From Planctomycetia bacterium (GTDB taxonomy: Bacteria > Planctomycetota > Planctomycetia > Pirellulales > Thermoguttaceae), in NCBI GenBank assembly GCA_030539295.1, contig JAUNSJ010000016.1:1-64000 (forward strand): DNA of 64,000 bases, in the 5' to 3' direction. Shown here one piece after another: positions 17,585 to 25,720 of the stretch. The stretch's first letter is position 1, and the number at the start of each line of letters is the position of its first letter. The notes under the pieces were generated by a model. That model searched no databases. It was not told where the DNA came from and was given only the letters and a program-made list of their open reading frames with translations. The position numbers and the translations under genes were made by a program.

Positions 17585-17612
17585 GGGGGAGTATTCTGCG
17601 GAATATTTCCCC
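17585..17612. terminator. 12-bp stem with a TGCG tetraloop
   Basis: GGGGGAGTATTC (17585-17596) pairs with GAATATTTCCCC (17601-17612) over all twelve positions, two of them G-U. The loop C(TGCG)G is of the very stable UNCG type. No T-run follows. It sits just after the secreted-protein gene and directly before the -35 box of the sigma-factor promoter. Confidence 0.55.
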
Positions 17613-17640
17613 TTGTCCTGAATTCACTTTGGGTTACAAT
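17613..17640 (+). promoter_or_regulatory. Promoter of the ECF sigma/kinase operon
   Basis: TTGTCC (17613-17618), a 16-bp spacer and TACAAT (17635-17640) resemble a sigma-70 promoter with nine of twelve consensus matches. The start site would be near 17647, a little over 20 bp before the chosen start codon. Confidence 0.45.
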
Positions 17641-17669
17641 AGGTTATAGGGACAGGGTAGGTGGAGTTC

Positions 17670-18311
17670 ATGCGTTTGCGACGCAACCTGGAATTGTTCG
17701 ATTGGAAAATTATGAAGTTGGAACAGGCGAGTGACGCGGTACTGGTTGAACTTTGTCGGCAGGGCCAGACCAAAGCCTTCGATGAAATTGACGACCGCTA
17801 TCGGGAACGATTGCGGTCGTTTCTGTCGCGTCGTCTGCATTTTTCCGTGGCCGATGCGGAGGACCTTGCCCAGCGGTCGCTCATCAAAGCCTATGAATCG
17901 CTGAAACAGCTTGCCGCGGAGCAGAGTTTTGCCCCGTGGCTGTTCCGCATCGCCTTTCGTTTGGGCCTGGACGAGCGGCGGCGGGTCGTTCCACTCTCCT
18001 TAAATGAGACGGTCTCCGCCGGCGAGCCTGGGGCGACCCGAGGCGACCTGCTTTGCGACGCAAGAGAACAAGAGCCAGTCGCTCAGGCCGTTGCCCGGGA
18101 GGAACGTGAGAATATTTGGCGTCTTGCCCGGGCCACCTTGAGTCAGGGCGATTTCTCGCTCCTGTGGCTCTACTACGCCGAGCAGCGGTCCGACCGTGAA
18201 ATTGCCACGATTTTAAAAAAGAAGCCGGGCGCCGTTCGCGTTGCCCTTTCGCGTGCCCGGCACAAATTAATGTCTGTCCTGCCAAATCGTTACGATTCAG
18301 AGCCGGAATGA
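17670..18311 (+). CDS. ECF-type RNA polymerase sigma factor
   Basis: A sigma-70 family protein of about 213 residues. Region 2 lies near residues 20-85 (the AFDEIDDRYRERLRSFLSRRL segment, then DAEDLAQRSLIKAYESL) and region 4 near residues 150-205, with the helix-turn-helix SDREIATILKKKPGAVRVALSRARHKL. An Ala/Glu-rich linker joins them. The ATG at 17670 follows AGGTGGAG; a GTG nine bases earlier and an ATG at 17712 are alternatives. The next gene starts at the stop codon and encodes a membrane protein, followed by a Ser/Thr kinase, an arrangement known from planctomycete ECF groups where sensing may run through the kinase. Target genes are unknown. Confidence 0.85.
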   Translation: MRLRRNLELFDWKIMKLEQASDAVLVELCRQGQTKAFDEIDDRYRERLRSFLSRRLHFSVADAEDLAQRSLIKAYESLKQLAAEQSFAPWLFRIAFRLGLDERRRVVPLSLNETVSAGEPGATRGDLLCDAREQEPVAQAVAREERENIWRLARATLSQGDFSLLWLYYAEQRSDREIATILKKKPGAVRVALSRARHKLMSVLPNRYDSEPE

Positions 18312-18319
18312 GGTGTATC

Positions 18320-19003
18320 ATGTCACGCATAAACGAAAATCCGATACAGCACAAGAGAAAGCAATCGCCAGGAGTCGGCCCCGGAACTCTGTCCGACCTG
18401 GAAGAGCGTTTGCGCACGGAATGGCCCGATTACCTGTTCGACGAGGAAGCCCGGCAAGAGACCTTGATCGACGCTGCATGCCACGTCGCGGCTGCCCGCA
18501 GTGTCGACGCACAGAGCAGATCCAAAAACGGCTGGCTAGCCGGCGGCATTATTGCCTTACTCCTGCTTGCCGTCGGACTGCTGCTGATTCCCTCGGGAAT
18601 ACATAACGCGGGGCAGACGGGCAACGTTGTGCCTCCTCTGGCTTTGCGCTCACTAACGACGGCCACGCCTACGATCCCCGAACTCGACAAGCTACAGCCA
18701 AACGCACATCTCGAGGATGTGCTGAATCAGAATACGAAATTCACGACGCCCGTGCCGTCGGCGCCTTTATTACTCCTGTCGCCGGAGTATGTGGGCTATC
18801 TGGCCACGAAAAAGCTAACCGAGACAGGTGCTGTCGTTACGGCGGCTGACTTGGAGGAGCAGGCGGGCAACGAGGAACAAAAGCCGGACACGCCGTTGAC
18901 GCTTCGTTATGGAGAGACTATAATAAAGGATGTTATGGAGTCCAATCCAATTACATCTTACGTTATGGACTATTACGTAGCGCCGGTTTTTTTTGACCCG
19001 TAG
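18320..19003 (+). CDS. Single-pass membrane protein, possible anti-sigma factor
   Basis: A protein of about 227 residues from the ATG at 18320 (preceded by GAGGTG); an in-frame ATG at 18308 overlaps the sigma-factor stop codon. Residues ~1-70 are polar and predicted cytoplasmic, one hydrophobic helix spans about residues 76-96 (AGGIIALLLLAVGLLLI), and the rest would be outside. The layout and its place directly after an ECF sigma gene fit an anti-sigma factor or regulator, but no zinc-finger (HxxxCxxC) motif or known domain is seen, so this is inference from position. The C-terminus ends in short hydrophobic and aromatic residues without a recognised motif. Confidence 0.6.
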   Translation: MSRINENPIQHKRKQSPGVGPGTLSDLEERLRTEWPDYLFDEEARQETLIDAACHVAAARSVDAQSRSKNGWLAGGIIALLLLAVGLLLIPSGIHNAGQTGNVVPPLALRSLTTATPTIPELDKLQPNAHLEDVLNQNTKFTTPVPSAPLLLLSPEYVGYLATKKLTETGAVVTAADLEEQAGNEEQKPDTPLTLRYGETIIKDVMESNPITSYVMDYYVAPVFFDP

Positions 19004-19059
19004 TGGAATTCTGTCGCTTGTTATGGTTCCTGGCCTAACATGCCGTTCAGAAAGACATT

Positions 19060-21789
19060 ATGGCGACATTGGAAGAACTAGCGGAACAATTTCTGGAGGA
19101 GTACCGGAAAGGTACGTACCCTTCGGTAGAACGCTATGCGAAGGAGTATCCGGAACTGGCGGAGGACATCCGAGCCCTTTTTCCCACATTGCGACTGCTG
19201 GAGCGGGGAGGGCAGCGGGATGTGCTTTCGAGTGTGACGAAATTCGGAATGGGGCAGGGTCAGCCCGTGAAGTGTCCGCCGCAAATCCTTCAGTACCGGG
19301 TGGTTCGGGAAATTGGTAAAGGTGGCATGGGCATTGTGTACGAGGCGCACGACGAGACGCTGGACCGCACGGTAGCCTTAAAAATTTTGCGGACATTCCA
19401 CGGTGAGGAGGAACAGGCAGCGAAGCGGTTCCGGCGTGAAGCGAAAATGGCCGCACAATTGCACCATACGAATATCGTGCCTGTCTTCGGGTCCGGTACG
19501 TTCGACGGAACCTTCTTCTATGTCATGCAATATATAAATGGCATTAGTATAGACCAGTTGGTCTCCGATTTTATATTGCAGAAGGAGTTGGGCGCGGAAG
19601 AGCGAGATTCCGCATTTCGGCGTGTGCCCTTGGATTTTCCAGCTCTGTTCCGGCGACTCAAATATAACGAAGACTCTGACAGTGCCCATATTCACTCTTT
19701 TACCGCATATTGCCGGCTGGTTGCCCGGGTGGGAGCCGAGGTTGCCGCGGCGCTCGACTACGCGCACCGTCATGAAATTCTTCATCGCGACATAAAACCC
19801 TCGAATATCCTTCTGGACGAACAGGGTACCGTTTGGGTTACGGACTTTGGTCTGGCCAAGCCGATTGGTGAAACCGACCTGACGCAGCAAGGTCAGATCA
19901 TCGGAACCCTTCGCTATCTCTCTCCGGAAGGTCTGGAAGGGGAATTCACGCCGCAGAGCGATATTTTTTCGCTTGGTCTGACTCTGTACGAAATGCTGAC
20001 CCTGACCCCGGCATTCGGCGAAACGAACTATTCACGGCTTCTCGGGCAGGTAAGTGCGTCGCAATTTCAGCCGCCGCGCAAGGTTAACCCGTTAATACCG
20101 AAAGACTTGGAAACGATAATTCTCAAGGCGACCGCGCGCTATCCCACAAAACGATACCAGAGCGGCGGGGACCTGGCCGACGACCTGACCCGTTTTCTTG
20201 AAGAGCGTCCGATTCGCGCGCGTCGCAGCTCGGTTCTGGAGCAGGGCTGGCGCTGGTGCCGTCGCAATAAATTGTCGGCGTCTCTGCTCGGCTTAAGTCT
20301 GTTGCTCCTTGTCCTGCTAACGACAGGCTCCTGGACAGCGTACTTTCACGCTCGTTCACTTCTGGCCGACAAGGATCGGGAATCGCGTCGTGCGCAGACG
20401 AACCTGGATTTGGCCCTGGCCGCGTTCGACGATATTTTTGCCTCGTTTCGTAAAGGGGATAACCAGATCCTTTCGCGTGATGAGGCCAGTTTTTCCTTCC
20501 TGACGCCCGATACTATTGTCACGGAGAAGGAGGCGGCTGTCCTGGAGAGTCTGCTCTCCTTCTACGACCGGTTCGCGCAGGAGAACAGTCAGGACCAGCA
20601 GTTGCTCATGGAATCTGCCCGGGCCTATGGTAAAATTGCTCTGTTGCGACTCCGTCTTGGCAGGACGGACGATTCTCTCATTGCGTTCACCAGTGCCATG
20701 GAGCTCTATCGGCGTTCGGCCAAGGTCGACCCGACTCCGATTCCTTTTCTCTTGGAAGAAACGCAACTGGTGGCCTGTTTTATGGCCGACTTGAGCGGCC
20801 CGCGACTTGGTGATTCCCGACTTGGCCCTATTGTCTCAGACCAAATTGAGCGTCTTGAGCAAGTCCCTCTCGACAATTCCTTCCAGCGTGACAAGAACCA
20901 AAATCTCTATCGCCTGTATTTCTACCGTGCTTTTTTAAAGCTGAACGAATTTTTCGACCGGGAGCTGAAGCAGAACGACGACCTGAAGAAAGTGTTTAAT
21001 ATCCGGCACGCTTTCAGCCGGCTCGGTAAAGTCCAGGCGACGAAACAGGCGATCGAAAGTGACCTGCATCGCTCACGCGTCATTATGGACGGTATGCTGG
21101 CCGCGTTTCCGGATGACCCCGATTTGCTTATGGATCGTGCCCGAAGTTGCGGGTTCAGCTCTCTTATGGCCGCTGTCGACGGGAGACGGGATGAGTCGCA
21201 AAGTCTCTTTGACCAAGCATTTCAAACCGTTGAAGCATTAGCCGAACGTTTTCCCGACGCTCCGGCCTATAAGAATTTTATGATTCATTTGTATTACGTT
21301 CAATCGTACGTTGTGCAGACCGATGGCCGCACGACCGCCCGTGACGAACTGGAACCGATGACGAAAGCCAATGACGTTGCCAATGAGCTGGCGGAGAAAT
21401 TCCCCAATTTGCCGGTCTATGCGAAGAATCGTGTTCTTACGGAGTTCTCCCTGGCGCGGGCTATGGAGGCGGCAGGCGAACCCGATGAGGCCGACCGACT
21501 CTTTCAGCTCGCCATAAAACACCTGCGGCAGTTCGTCGTCGAATTTCCCTATTTTAAGGATTTTCAAACCTTTCCGCCTTTGTACTCACAGTACGCCCTG
21601 TTTCTGATAGCGCGCGACCGGTATGACGAGGCCGAGGTGCAAATCGAAACCCTTAACGCATGGTATCGGGACGAGGTTGCGCCGCAAAACGACCCCCATC
21701 TCGATGAAATGTGGCTTACCCGAATTGACTCGCTCAACGCCAGTCTCAAAAAGGCGCGCTCTGCGCCTCTTGAGGGTAAGAGATTATGA
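19060..21789 (+). CDS. Membrane-anchored Ser/Thr protein kinase with TPR-like C-terminus
   Basis: A 909-residue kinase. Residues 1-50 form the short helical domain seen at the N-terminus of many planctomycete kinases (EELAEQFLEEYRKG...ELAEDIRALF). The catalytic domain has the glycine loop GKGGMG (86-91), Lys108, the catalytic HRDIKPSN (242-249) and Asp262 of DFG, so all key residues are present; SPEGLEG stands where APE is usual. An insert of about 50 residues lies between the hinge and the catalytic loop. One membrane helix follows (about 405-427), then a long extracytoplasmic helical region resembling tetratricopeptide repeats. It is the third gene of the ECF sigma operon, 56 bp after the membrane protein, and may link an outside signal to the sigma factor. 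Confidence 0.88.
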   Translation: MATLEELAEQFLEEYRKGTYPSVERYAKEYPELAEDIRALFPTLRLLERGGQRDVLSSVTKFGMGQGQPVKCPPQILQYRVVREIGKGGMGIVYEAHDETLDRTVALKILRTFHGEEEQAAKRFRREAKMAAQLHHTNIVPVFGSGTFDGTFFYVMQYINGISIDQLVSDFILQKELGAEERDSAFRRVPLDFPALFRRLKYNEDSDSAHIHSFTAYCRLVARVGAEVAAALDYAHRHEILHRDIKPSNILLDEQGTVWVTDFGLAKPIGETDLTQQGQIIGTLRYLSPEGLEGEFTPQSDIFSLGLTLYEMLTLTPAFGETNYSRLLGQVSASQFQPPRKVNPLIPKDLETIILKATARYPTKRYQSGGDLADDLTRFLEERPIRARRSSVLEQGWRWCRRNKLSASLLGLSLLLLVLLTTGSWTAYFHARSLLADKDRESRRAQTNLDLALAAFDDIFASFRKGDNQILSRDEASFSFLTPDTIVTEKEAAVLESLLSFYDRFAQENSQDQQLLMESARAYGKIALLRLRLGRTDDSLIAFTSAMELYRRSAKVDPTPIPFLLEETQLVACFMADLSGPRLGDSRLGPIVSDQIERLEQVPLDNSFQRDKNQNLYRLYFYRAFLKLNEFFDRELKQNDDLKKVFNIRHAFSRLGKVQATKQAIESDLHRSRVIMDGMLAAFPDDPDLLMDRARSCGFSSLMAAVDGRRDESQSLFDQAFQTVEALAERFPDAPAYKNFMIHLYYVQSYVVQTDGRTTARDELEPMTKANDVANELAEKFPNLPVYAKNRVLTEFSLARAMEAAGEPDEADRLFQLAIKHLRQFVVEFPYFKDFQTFPPLYSQYALFLIARDRYDEAEVQIETLNAWYRDEVAPQNDPHLDEMWLTRIDSLNASLKKARSAPLEGKRL

Positions 21790-21934
21790 CGGTTGACCAG
21801 TCCTTCCCTGCAGGAAATTCCTACCGGTTACCGACTCGGTTTCTATCGGGTAATCTTGTTTACAAGCTGCCCTCGAGCGAGCGAGACAGGACCGCCTGTG
21901 GTGAATGTTCCCGATCACAAGATGAAAAGAGACT

Positions 21935-22987
21935 ATGGATAATATAATAGAAGATACATCGCGTGTGGCCCGTTTCGACGCGGGTCATGGTGTCCACATC
22001 TATCGGATTCCCTGTCAGGTCCTGCCGCATCTTTCGGGCTACGTTCATTTAGTGCGTGGCCCTGGCATTTCCACGACTCTGTTCGACGCGGGAAGTTCCC
22101 AAGGGCACAGTACGCCTGACATCCTGGCCGGGTTCGACCAGATTCATTCGCACTATGAGCCATTTTATCCGGAGCAGATCGACCGCATTATTTTAACGCA
22201 TGCGCATGTAGACCATTTCGGGGGACTGTCCGAATTACGTCGACTGACCGGAGCGGAGGTCTGGGTCCACGCGTCGGAATCGCGTACCGTCTGCTCCTTT
22301 AATGAACGTGCAACAGTATTTAATCTTCGCGCCAGTCGCATGTGCCGGGAATGCGGACTGTCGCAGGAAGAGACGGACGCGGCGTTGCGTCATTTTGGCT
22401 TTCTTCCAGGCCGGGTTGCTGCGACCCCGGTCGACCGGATTATTACCGACCGTATGGAATCCGATGGCCTTTCGTTTCATCATCTGCCAGGGCACAGTGC
22501 CGGGCACCTGGCGATCGTTTTCGGAAACTACCTTTTTACCGGCGATATTCTTCTTTCGAAGACGCTGACACAAATCTGGCCCGAGCGTCTCATTCCGCAA
22601 ACGGGAATCGGTCATTATTTGGAGTCGCTGGAGCGTTTGGGTGAACTTGCGGACCAGGTTCGTCTGATAACGGGTCAGGCTCCCGTGCTCATGACAGGCC
22701 ACGAGGAAGTCGTAACCCGAACCGGAGAACGAATCGAACTGGTGCGTAAAAGTGAACATCGGCGAAACGAACGAATTATAACACTGCTCCAGAATGCGGA
22801 AGAGCCGCCTACGGCGCGTCAGCTGTTTCGTAAAATGTACCTGACGGCCCAGTCCAGCCGCATGTTCTTTGGCTTGTGCGACGTTGTTGCCCGACTTGAA
22901 TTTCTTCAGCAGCAGGGACGAGTTGCCGTGGTCGACTACGATCGTATAACGGAGGAGCAGCCGGAATTTCACTATGCCGCATGTTGA
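21935..22987 (+). CDS. MBL-fold metallo-hydrolase
   Basis: A 350-residue cytoplasmic protein of the metallo-beta-lactamase superfamily. The metal-binding motif HAHVDHFGG lies near residue 89, a further His is in LPGHSAGH near residue 183, the bridging Asp is in FTGDILLS near residue 200 and a last His is in MTGHEEV near residue 253. This is the glyoxalase II-like arrangement. The C-terminal ~90 residues form a helical tail like the one in the family's LACTB2/hydrolase members. Sulfur carrier, thioester and nucleic acid substrates are all possible; none can be chosen from the sequence. GAAAAGAGA precedes the start. It appears to be a single gene, 145 bp after the kinase. Confidence 0.8.
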   Translation: MDNIIEDTSRVARFDAGHGVHIYRIPCQVLPHLSGYVHLVRGPGISTTLFDAGSSQGHSTPDILAGFDQIHSHYEPFYPEQIDRIILTHAHVDHFGGLSELRRLTGAEVWVHASESRTVCSFNERATVFNLRASRMCRECGLSQEETDAALRHFGFLPGRVAATPVDRIITDRMESDGLSFHHLPGHSAGHLAIVFGNYLFTGDILLSKTLTQIWPERLIPQTGIGHYLESLERLGELADQVRLITGQAPVLMTGHEEVVTRTGERIELVRKSEHRRNERIITLLQNAEEPPTARQLFRKMYLTAQSSRMFFGLCDVVARLEFLQQQGRVAVVDYDRITEEQPEFHYAAC

Positions 22988-23084
22988 ACGAGGTGCGGAG
23001 TCAATGATTATTTTACCCAAGAGTCACAATCGTTATAATCCCACCCTCTTTTTTACAAAAACTGGACTTTTGGTTTAAAAAAAC

Positions 23085-23112
23085 TTGAAGTTTTTCCTTT
23101 TTGTAGGATAAT
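23085..23112 (+). promoter_or_regulatory. Promoter of the proline-rich lipoprotein gene
   Basis: TTGAAG (23085-23090), a 16-bp spacer and GATAAT (23107-23112) form a good sigma-70 pair. The spacer is T-rich. The start site would be near 23119, about 80 bp before the ATG. Confidence 0.5.
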
Positions 23113-23200
23113 TCCAGTAGAAAGTCTGACGACGGTCAGCGGCTCCTCTTGTCCGAGGGGAGGTTTATGGAGTACTTCAAGACGGAAGAATAAGATTAGA

Positions 23201-24190
23201 ATGAAACAATCGAGAAATCAAAGAGAACGAGGGTGGAGTTTCTGCTCCCTAATAGGTCTTTCGTGTGTTCTAATGTTCGTAGCGCTGCTCTTTTCGGGCT
23301 GCGCTTCCTGCGGTAAGGCGCCTCAGCCTGCGCGGGACGGCTTGCTCCTTGATAATCCGGCGCCGGCGTCCTGTTCGAATTGTCCCAATCCGGCAAGTCC
23401 AGGCGGGAACTCCGTCCTGGTTGTCCCGGGCGACCCGAAACAGGTGCCACCGGGAACCGTAACGTCAGCACCCGGGACGTCCGCGCCCGGGGCGTCTATT
23501 CCGGCGAACATTCCTGCCCCGGATGGGACGTTGAGCGTTGATAGTGCGCGCCCGGTAAGTCCGCCTGCGGTGGTCATGCCCCCGGCGCCGCCAGCACCGC
23601 CTGCCAGTCCAGCCGCGCCGGTCTTCAATAGTGAACCGGTTCGCGAAGAGCCGCGTATGCCGGCCTCGCCTGGCGCACCCTTTGGCTCGAACATGAGTCT
23701 GGAGAAACCGGTTGAGAACGCGGCTGCACAGCCAGCGGGGGAACCGAGTGCCCCGGCCCCGGGCCAACCCTCATCAGACTCCGCCAACCACCCCGGCGTG
23801 ATTTCTTTACCGCTTCCGCAGAACGGTCAGGATATGCAGGCAATGCCGTCCGGCTATAACGACTACACGCAGCACACACCAACGTCGTCGAATACGTCGT
23901 TTGTGAATACCTCGCAGAGTCATGAGGCGGACACGCCGGCCGCGGCCTCCGATGCCCCCAATGCCGATGCCCCCAATGCTGAGACCCCGGCTGGGACGAA
24001 TGCGGAGAGTCAGCCTGAGCCCACGTCTGCACCCGTGTCCGAACCCGCCCCTGAACCCACCTCGGAGCCAAGTTCGGAGCCGGATTCGGAAAAGAAGCTT
24101 GACGGGGAGCACGATATTCCACTCACGCGCGCCGTTCAAGGCAAGGGAAGTGATACGGTTCTCCACTTCCGGACTGTGGTCACTCCTTAG
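23201..24190 (+). CDS. Low-complexity Pro/Ala/Ser-rich lipoprotein
   Basis: A 329-residue protein with a basic N-terminus, a hydrophobic stretch and a lipobox (LFSGC, Cys34), so it should be lipid-anchored. The rest is rich in Pro, Ala, Ser and Glu and lacks a globular domain. It includes short repeats such as the DAPNADAPNAET segment near residue 250 and an EPAPEPTSEPSSEP run near residue 280, suggesting an extended linker or surface structure. No function can be given. The high GC of the repeats makes it prone to antisense shadow frames. It converges with the XylR gene at 24252. Confidence 0.65.
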   Translation: MKQSRNQRERGWSFCSLIGLSCVLMFVALLFSGCASCGKAPQPARDGLLLDNPAPASCSNCPNPASPGGNSVLVVPGDPKQVPPGTVTSAPGTSAPGASIPANIPAPDGTLSVDSARPVSPPAVVMPPAPPAPPASPAAPVFNSEPVREEPRMPASPGAPFGSNMSLEKPVENAAAQPAGEPSAPAPGQPSSDSANHPGVISLPLPQNGQDMQAMPSGYNDYTQHTPTSSNTSFVNTSQSHEADTPAAASDAPNADAPNAETPAGTNAESQPEPTSAPVSEPAPEPTSEPSSEPDSEKKLDGEHDIPLTRAVQGKGSDTVLHFRTVVTP

Positions 24191-24251
24191 TATCCTCTGT
24201 GGCATGGCAAACGTTCTGGACGGGCCGCCGCTTGAGACGGTGGCTTGTGCT

Positions 24252-25454
24252 CTACGGTCCTTTCCTGTCGCGGTATTGCTGCGGCGTTAGACCGGTACGC
24301 TGTCGGAAGAAATGAATCAGGTGGCTCGGGGACGAAAATTGCATCTTTTGAGCAATCTGCTTAACGGAAAAGTCCGTTTCCTGGAGATAGATTTTTATAT
24401 TATTGAGTCGTGAGGCTTGAATAAACTCGCTTAGTGACGTGCCGGTAACCTCGCGAAATCGCTTTTGCAAAAGGCGTTTGGAAAGCGGAACGGACTGGAC
24501 AACGTCGTCCACGCGAATCGGGTCGTGCGCGTTATTTTGAATGTAAGTGTAGACTCGATTGACAAATTCGTCATTCCAGGTTTGTTTTCGTGTTGATTCA
24601 CGCGTAATGATGCGAACAGGCACAACAGGAATAATCTTGCGCGTTCGGGGTACAGGGGGCAAGGTCTGTTCACTGGCGGACATGCGATGTATGTCATCCT
24701 CCCGGAGCACCTGCTCCAAATATTGCATGGCGTCGTAGCCTGCCTGTTCCGTGTCGAGAATGATACTGGTCAACGGAGGGATACTCATCTGACATACCAG
24801 GGCGTCATTATCAACGCCAATAACGGATACCTCTTCGGGAACTTTAATATGACTGTTATAACACGTGGCGAGGATAATGCGTCCTGATTTGTCGTTCCCG
24901 GCCAGAATCCCGGCCGGTTTTGGCAAGTCGATTAACCAATGCTTGAACTGCTCATATCGTCTGCGTGAAATCTTCTCCTGCTTGCATAAGTAAAGGGAAA
25001 GATTTTTCTCCGCTTCCGATACAACCTGGGCGAAATATTTTTTTCGTTTAATTGACCAGGGGCGACCACTAAAGCTCACGTAGGCGAAATGATTCACGCC
25101 CTGATTTTGCAGATAACGAAACGCCGTTGTGGTAATGGCCTGTTCGTTGGTCGCGATTTTCCCTGCGATATTGGGATTACGCCGCAATTCCCTGTTTAAT
25201 GGGTAGTTGTCCAGAAAGATAATTGGCGCGTGAATTTGAGACGACCAGGCCGTGTCGGGAAAAAGTTCCGGGTGTGTTATGATGCCGACGCTCCCCCATT
25301 CCTGAAGCTGTTTTGCCGTGGGCATAAAATCGTATGGACTTAGTATAATCTCCCAATTGCCGTGCAGATTTGCGTAATGGGCAATTCCGCGCAAGATTCC
25401 GCGCCAATATTCGTCCATGACCGTTGTAATCACATAGGCTTTAAAATTTTTCAC
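24252..25454 (-). CDS. XylR-type transcription regulator (cassette 1)
   Basis: A 400-residue regulator with an N-terminal sugar-binding domain of LacI type (residues ~1-275; MDEYWRGILRGIAHYAN near the start is typical of XylR) and a C-terminal AraC-type double helix-turn-helix (residues ~300-398; PLSKRLLQKRFREVTG and SVKQIAQKMQFSSPSHLIHFFRQRTGL). Members bind a sugar and activate adjacent catabolic genes, as E. coli XylR does with xylose; the ligand here is unknown. The start is GTG at 25454, preceded by GGAGAG. It is transcribed divergently from the DUF1559, lipoprotein and hydrolase genes, with a tandem operator in between, so it most likely controls that cassette and itself. Confidence 0.88.
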   Translation of the reverse strand: MKNFKAYVITTVMDEYWRGILRGIAHYANLHGNWEIILSPYDFMPTAKQLQEWGSVGIITHPELFPDTAWSSQIHAPIIFLDNYPLNRELRRNPNIAGKIATNEQAITTTAFRYLQNQGVNHFAYVSFSGRPWSIKRKKYFAQVVSEAEKNLSLYLCKQEKISRRRYEQFKHWLIDLPKPAGILAGNDKSGRIILATCYNSHIKVPEEVSVIGVDNDALVCQMSIPPLTSIILDTEQAGYDAMQYLEQVLREDDIHRMSASEQTLPPVPRTRKIIPVVPVRIITRESTRKQTWNDEFVNRVYTYIQNNAHDPIRVDDVVQSVPLSKRLLQKRFREVTGTSLSEFIQASRLNNIKIYLQETDFSVKQIAQKMQFSSPSHLIHFFRQRTGLTPQQYRDRKGP

Positions 25455-25537
25455 AACGAACTCTCTCCGGGTACAGGTTGCTTAACATGGTTCCTCGTTC
25501 GCAAAAATGGTATTACCGGTTGGTTTTCTGCTACTAC

Positions 25538-25566
25538 ATTATAATTATTTTACCGGCTTAAGTCAA
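25538..25566 (-). promoter_or_regulatory. Promoter of the cassette 1 XylR gene
   Basis: Read on the minus strand, TTGACT (25566-25561), 17 bp and TATAAT (25543-25538) match eleven of twelve consensus bases. It faces away from the DUF1559 promoter at 25627. Confidence 0.75.
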
Positions 25567-25581
25567 ACCTGGAGAGCCGTG

Positions 25582-25618
25582 TGCGCGAATATGTCATTTT
25601 AATGCGCGACTATGACAT
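25582..25618. promoter_or_regulatory. Tandem 16-bp direct repeat, probable XylR operator
   Basis: TGCGCGAATATGTCAT (25582-25597) is repeated as TGCGCGACTATGACAT (25603-25618), identical at 14 of 16 positions. The starts are 21 bp apart, two helical turns, as for the tandem half-sites used by AraC-type dimers. The second copy ends 8 bp before the -35 box of the DUF1559 promoter, a typical activator position. The whole lies between the two divergent promoters. Confidence 0.65.
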
Positions 25619-25626
25619 GTTTTTCG

Positions 25627-25655
25627 TTGACAATTTTTTTCCTGTAGATTATAGT
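25627..25655 (+). promoter_or_regulatory. Promoter of the cassette 1 DUF1559 operon
   Basis: TTGACA (25627-25632), a 17-bp spacer and TATAGT (25650-25655) match eleven of twelve consensus bases. The start site would be near 25662, giving a leader of about 60 nt before the ATG at 25721. Confidence 0.75.
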
Positions 25656-25720
25656 GTTGTTAAAGCAAGCCTTGAACGTCAAGGCCGAAGTGAGTCAAAA
25701 ATAAGAAGAGGAGAAGGCAG

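Noticed and set aside
23201-24190. Repeats in the proline-rich lipoprotein as a CRISPR-like or mobile repeat
   Set aside because: The repeats are short, degenerate, in frame and encode Pro/Ala/Glu-rich sequence, as in low-complexity linkers.
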